A DNA stretch of 64,000 nucleotides from Mobilitalea torta (lineage in GTDB: Bacteria > Bacillota > Clostridia > Lachnospirales > Lachnospiraceae), in the NCBI RefSeq assembly GCF_050433395.1, contig NZ_JBNPXH010000003.1, positions 248,001-312,000 of the forward strand. Direction: 5' to 3'. The position numbers were made by a program, and so were the translations under genes. Of the stretch, positions 61,614-64,000 are shown one piece after another. Numbering within the stretch: the first letter of the stretch is position 1; each line of letters begins with the position of its first letter. The notes under the pieces are model-generated. The model made no database searches. It was not told the origin of the DNA and saw nothing but the letters and a program-made list of their open reading frames with translations.

Positions 61614-63065
61614 ATGAAAGGTAAGACGAGGAAGACAATGAAAAAACTCATGGGAAAGGCCATGGCAGGAGTAATGGCTTTTGCACTGACCATGGGCATG
61701 ACAGGTATTGTTCCGGTGAGGGCGGCCGATACCAGACTGACGGTGCCGAAATTTGATGCGGCTCCGGTGATCGATGGCAAGGTAAGCGAAGCAGAATGGG
61801 GGACTAAGGCATTTACCGTCAAAGATGGGGAAGAGAACATTGCAACATTGGATGAGGGGGGAGTATTTCCCGCAGATTTTTCCGCGGACATCTATCTGGG
61901 CTATGACAGCACCCATATTTATATTGCAGCGGTAGCCAACTATGAGATTCACAAGAATGAAGCCCTTCTTCCCCAGGATCTATGGCAGGGTGATTGCATG
62001 CAGATTCAGATTTCCCCTCTCCTGGACACTGACAGAAATGAGTTGGGCTTCACCCTGAATAACCTGACGAACAAGCAGCAGGCGGTGGCGTGGGCAAGCA
62101 CCGGCAACTTTACCATGGAAGGCGGCGAGGGTGCGGATTATCTCGTATCCCGTGACGGCACTACTACGACTTATGAAATCGCCCTTGGCGTAGATCAGTT
62201 CACAACGAAGCTCACGGAGCTTGCGGATGGGATGACCCTTCCCTTCTCCCTGTCCTTCCATATGAGCGGCGGCGGCTTCTTAGAGTATGCCGCAGGTATC
62301 GTTCAGGCGAAGGATATCACGAAGGCCGCCCTGATCGGACTTGGCGCGGCACCTGATGAGAGTGCGGCTCCTCCGGTTATGATAGATCCCAATGCGGTGA
62401 ATGTAAATAACAATCTGCTGGATACCAGAACGGAGATCGGCAACCGCAGCGTGCCTGGCACCATTGAGGCGGAGGATTATGACGAGTTATACGGTACGGA
62501 GATCCATGCAGGCGACTGCCCGGATGGCGGCCAGAACTTAGGATGGACCGCTGACGGAGATTATATGGTCTATAAGAATGTGAACTTTACCGCAGTTCCG
62601 GACGGTGTGAACTTCCGTGTATCAGGAACCGGCACACCTACCGTACAGATTCGGCTGGATGCAGTGGACGGAAGCAAGATCGCTGAGAAGCAGATAGAAG
62701 CCAGCGGGAACTGGGATACTTACATAACCGTGCCTGCAGAGCTGATAAATACGGACGGTATTCAGGGAACCCATGATGTATATCTGCTGATTAACGGCGG
62801 TATGAACATCAACTGGTTTGAATTTACCGGCACCGCAGCGGCAGAGGAACCCACTGCTGAGCCTACCCTTGAACCTACTCTTGAGCCCACGGCAAACCCT
62901 ACGGCGGTTCCCACAGAGGCACCCTCTGAGCCTGTTACTGCACCCGCGCAGGAGTCCGGAAGCAATACGATGGTCATTGTTGTGATTGTGGTTGTTGCGG
63001 TAGCGGCAATTGGTGCCGTGGCATTCGTGGTAGTAAAGAACAAGAAAAACGGCGGGAAGAGATAA
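61614..63065 (+). CDS. Membrane-anchored double carbohydrate-binding protein (CBM9-like, CBM6-like)
   Basis: 483 residues. Cleavable signal peptide ending near PVRAADT. Residues about 40-240 match a CBM9/DOMON-type sandwich (DAAPVIDGKVSEAEWG, ADIYLGYDSTHIYIAAVAN). Residues about 280-405 match CBM6 (GTIEAEDYDELYG, NLGWTADGDYMVYKNVNF, INWFEFTG). A Pro/Thr/Glu stalk with TEPTLEPT repeats (about 410-445) leads to a C-terminal helix (MVIVVIVVVAVAAIGAVAFV) and a KNKKNGGKR tail. No LPXTG is present, so it is held by the helix. There is no catalytic domain; the protein likely tethers a polysaccharide at the cell surface for the operon's enzymes and importers. ATG 61614 follows AAGGAGG. Confidence 0.85.
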   Translation: MKGKTRKTMKKLMGKAMAGVMAFALTMGMTGIVPVRAADTRLTVPKFDAAPVIDGKVSEAEWGTKAFTVKDGEENIATLDEGGVFPADFSADIYLGYDSTHIYIAAVANYEIHKNEALLPQDLWQGDCMQIQISPLLDTDRNELGFTLNNLTNKQQAVAWASTGNFTMEGGEGADYLVSRDGTTTTYEIALGVDQFTTKLTELADGMTLPFSLSFHMSGGGFLEYAAGIVQAKDITKAALIGLGAAPDESAAPPVMIDPNAVNVNNNLLDTRTEIGNRSVPGTIEAEDYDELYGTEIHAGDCPDGGQNLGWTADGDYMVYKNVNFTAVPDGVNFRVSGTGTPTVQIRLDAVDGSKIAEKQIEASGNWDTYITVPAELINTDGIQGTHDVYLLINGGMNINWFEFTGTAAAEEPTAEPTLEPTLEPTANPTAVPTEAPSEPVTAPAQESGSNTMVIVVIVVVAVAAIGAVAFVVVKNKKNGGKR

Positions 63066-63118
63066 AAGTAAGAGAGCCCTGAAGAAATATAGAAATGAGG
63101 AAATAAAGAAATAAAGTA

Positions 63119-63130
63119 ATGATATATCAT
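63119..63130. promoter_or_regulatory. ATGATATATCAT palindrome at the convergent operon end
   Basis: A perfect copy of the palindrome at 37451-37462, here 54 bp after the last + strand stop and just before a terminator hairpin. Neither flanking gene starts here. It may be a distant operator, a decoy site or chance. Confidence 0.4.
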
Positions 63131-63134
63131 TAGT

Positions 63135-63171
63135 GTTGGGGGTAAGGAACTAAGGTTCCTTACCCCCCAAC
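63135..63171. terminator. Bidirectional terminator hairpin
   Basis: GTTGGGGGTAAGGAAC (63135-63150) pairs with GTTCCTTACCCCCCAAC (63155-63171), with one bulged C and a 4-nt loop. It lies between convergent genes and could end transcription from both sides, although neither side has a long T-tract. The remaining bases to 63292 show no gene. Confidence 0.7.
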
Positions 63172-63292
63172 TGATGGTATAACTTCCGGCGAATGCGCAA
63201 AATCCAGGTCATCCCAATCGGAAGGTACGTCAATTACCATTGGTCACATAATATGTAAGATCATTGATATAAATGGGAGCATAGTATCTGCT

Positions 63293-64000
63293 TTATTCCA
63301 GCGGTTCCACCGATAATGCCTCCAATGACAGGTCGCCATGGCCGCCCAGCAGCCGGATTGTATTCTCCTGACCGGGAAGCAGTCTCACGGTGAAGCTGGC
63401 ATATCCGGCAAAGTAGTAGGAGAACCCGGTCTGCAGAAAGTTGATTAATGAATAATCAACATCGTTGATAATCAGGCGCAGCTTGGAAAGGCGGTCGGAG
63501 CAGGCATAATAGAAGCCAAGAGTCACCCGCTGCCCGTCATAACCATCCACCTTCCGGAATTCCGCGAAGGATTGTTCCTCCCGGAAATGATGAATAGCTG
63601 TGTTCTGATAAGCATTGCCCTCGGCATATTTCTCCGCGGCCCCTCCCACAATCGCGTCAGCGGCACCGTAGATCTTCATGCGGCTGTCGGTCACCGGGGC
63701 AGGGCCTGCCGGGGGACGTCCGTTCTTCGATTGCACCACGGTGCGGATTGTGCCGTCCTCGTTGAATTCCAGCGGGTCACAGCAGATGGAACGGAGGTTA
63801 CCCTGGTGAGACAGGTCGCAGTTATGGTACAGCGCATACCATGCCCCCTTGAATTCTACTACAGAGCCATGGCTGGTATCGCAGCCGGTGGGTTCCAGGT
63901 AAAAGCCCTTGTAATCCCAGGGCCCCAGCGGATTGGCGCTCATGGCATAGCAGAGGTGATTGGCGCCGGGACAGTTATCGGAATAGGTCATATAATAAAT
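63293..64000 (-). CDS. GH43-type glycosidase, C-terminal part (5' end beyond window)
   Basis: The - strand frame runs open from the right edge (codons for IYY precede the first Met at 63991) to its stop at 63293. It reads MTYSDNCPGANHLCYAMSANPLGPW, then CDTSHGSVVEFKGAWYALYHNC, then a CBM6/35-type domain ending in NTIRLLGGHGDLSLEALSVEPLE. All of this aligns in order with the C-terminal half of the GH43 lipoprotein at 46812, so the two are paralogues. The catalytic aspartates would lie outside the window. Convergent with the transport operon and apparently a separate unit. Confidence 0.85.
   Translation of the reverse strand: MYYMTYSDNCPGANHLCYAMSANPLGPWDYKGFYLEPTGCDTSHGSVVEFKGAWYALYHNCDLSHQGNLRSICCDPLEFNEDGTIRTVVQSKNGRPPAGPAPVTDSRMKIYGAADAIVGGAAEKYAEGNAYQNTAIHHFREEQSFAEFRKVDGYDGQRVTLGFYYACSDRLSKLRLIINDVDYSLINFLQTGFSYYFAGYASFTVRLLPGQENTIRLLGGHGDLSLEALSVEPLE

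Noticed and set aside
62850..62950. EPT repeats of the last + strand protein as part of the cobalamin-operon repeat phenomenon
   Set aside because: Pro/Thr/Glu stalks before a membrane anchor are common and functional by themselves; different context and no junction position.

Overview
The window reads as chromosomal DNA of an anaerobic Gram-positive Clostridia-type bacterium, most likely a gut Lachnospiraceae relative. The signs are strong AGGAGG-type ribosome binding sites with occasional TTG/GTG starts, lipoprotein signals instead of outer-membrane proteins, YesM/YesN-type two-component regulators beside carbohydrate ABC importers, and a complete oxygen-independent (cobalt-early) cobalamin pathway. 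No rRNA, tRNA, CRISPR array, insertion sequence or phage gene was seen. Almost every gene lies on the + strand; only the partial gene at the right edge is on the - strand.

Layout. (1) 1-2.9 kb: the 3' end of a TraB-family membrane protein, then a lone glycogen phosphorylase. (2) 3.1-13.7 kb: a carbohydrate locus with a secreted ADP-ribosylglycohydrolase-fold lipoprotein, a YesM-type sensor kinase, a TIM-barrel glycosidase-like protein, two sugar permeases, a solute-binding lipoprotein and a YesN/AraC response regulator. (3) 13.8-37.4 kb: a promoter, a cobalamin riboswitch with a terminator hairpin, then about 22 tightly packed genes ending at a terminator. They convert sirohydrochlorin to cobalamin: CbiK, L, H, F, G, D, then a CbiJ-E-T fusion, CbiC, A, P, B, CobD, U, S, C, T. 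The same run encodes the cobalt importer CbiMNQO, a BtuFCD-like corrinoid/metal importer and a Cys-rich small protein. The corrinoid adenosyltransferase and the tetrapyrrole/sirohydrochlorin genes are not in the window. (4) 37.4-48.3 kb: a glycan-degradation operon with a GH38 alpha-mannosidase, two large duplicated beta-helix proteins (one cytoplasmic, one lipoprotein) and a GH43 lipoprotein. (5) 48.4-63.1 kb: a transport and surface-binding operon. Two permease pairs and two solute-binding proteins bracket a beta-propeller/TPR/Yip1 membrane protein and a large lipoprotein of an uncharacterised family. A membrane-anchored double-CBM protein closes the operon. (6) 63.3-64.0 kb: the end of a second GH43 protein, convergent with region 5.

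Two patterns stand out that gene calling does not explain. First, four genes of the cobalamin run (cobT, cobC, cbiG, btuF-like) carry in-frame short-period tandem repeats of 12 or 15 bp. Three of these sit exactly where an intergenic spacer or leader should be. In CobT the seven 15-bp units precede a core whose numbering matches the well-studied 356-residue enzyme exactly (Glu174, Glu317). Second, a palindrome of consensus ATGATATATCAT recurs at the promoters of both glycan operons (37.45, 48.35, 48.46, 48.49 kb) and again at the convergent end (63.12 kb). This suggests one unlinked regulator for regions 4 and 5. The least understood module is the duplicated ABC-importer / propeller-Yip1 / large-lipoprotein cassette of region 5, which is the best candidate here for an undescribed system. 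Domain assignments come from recognising motifs by eye; no database search was run.
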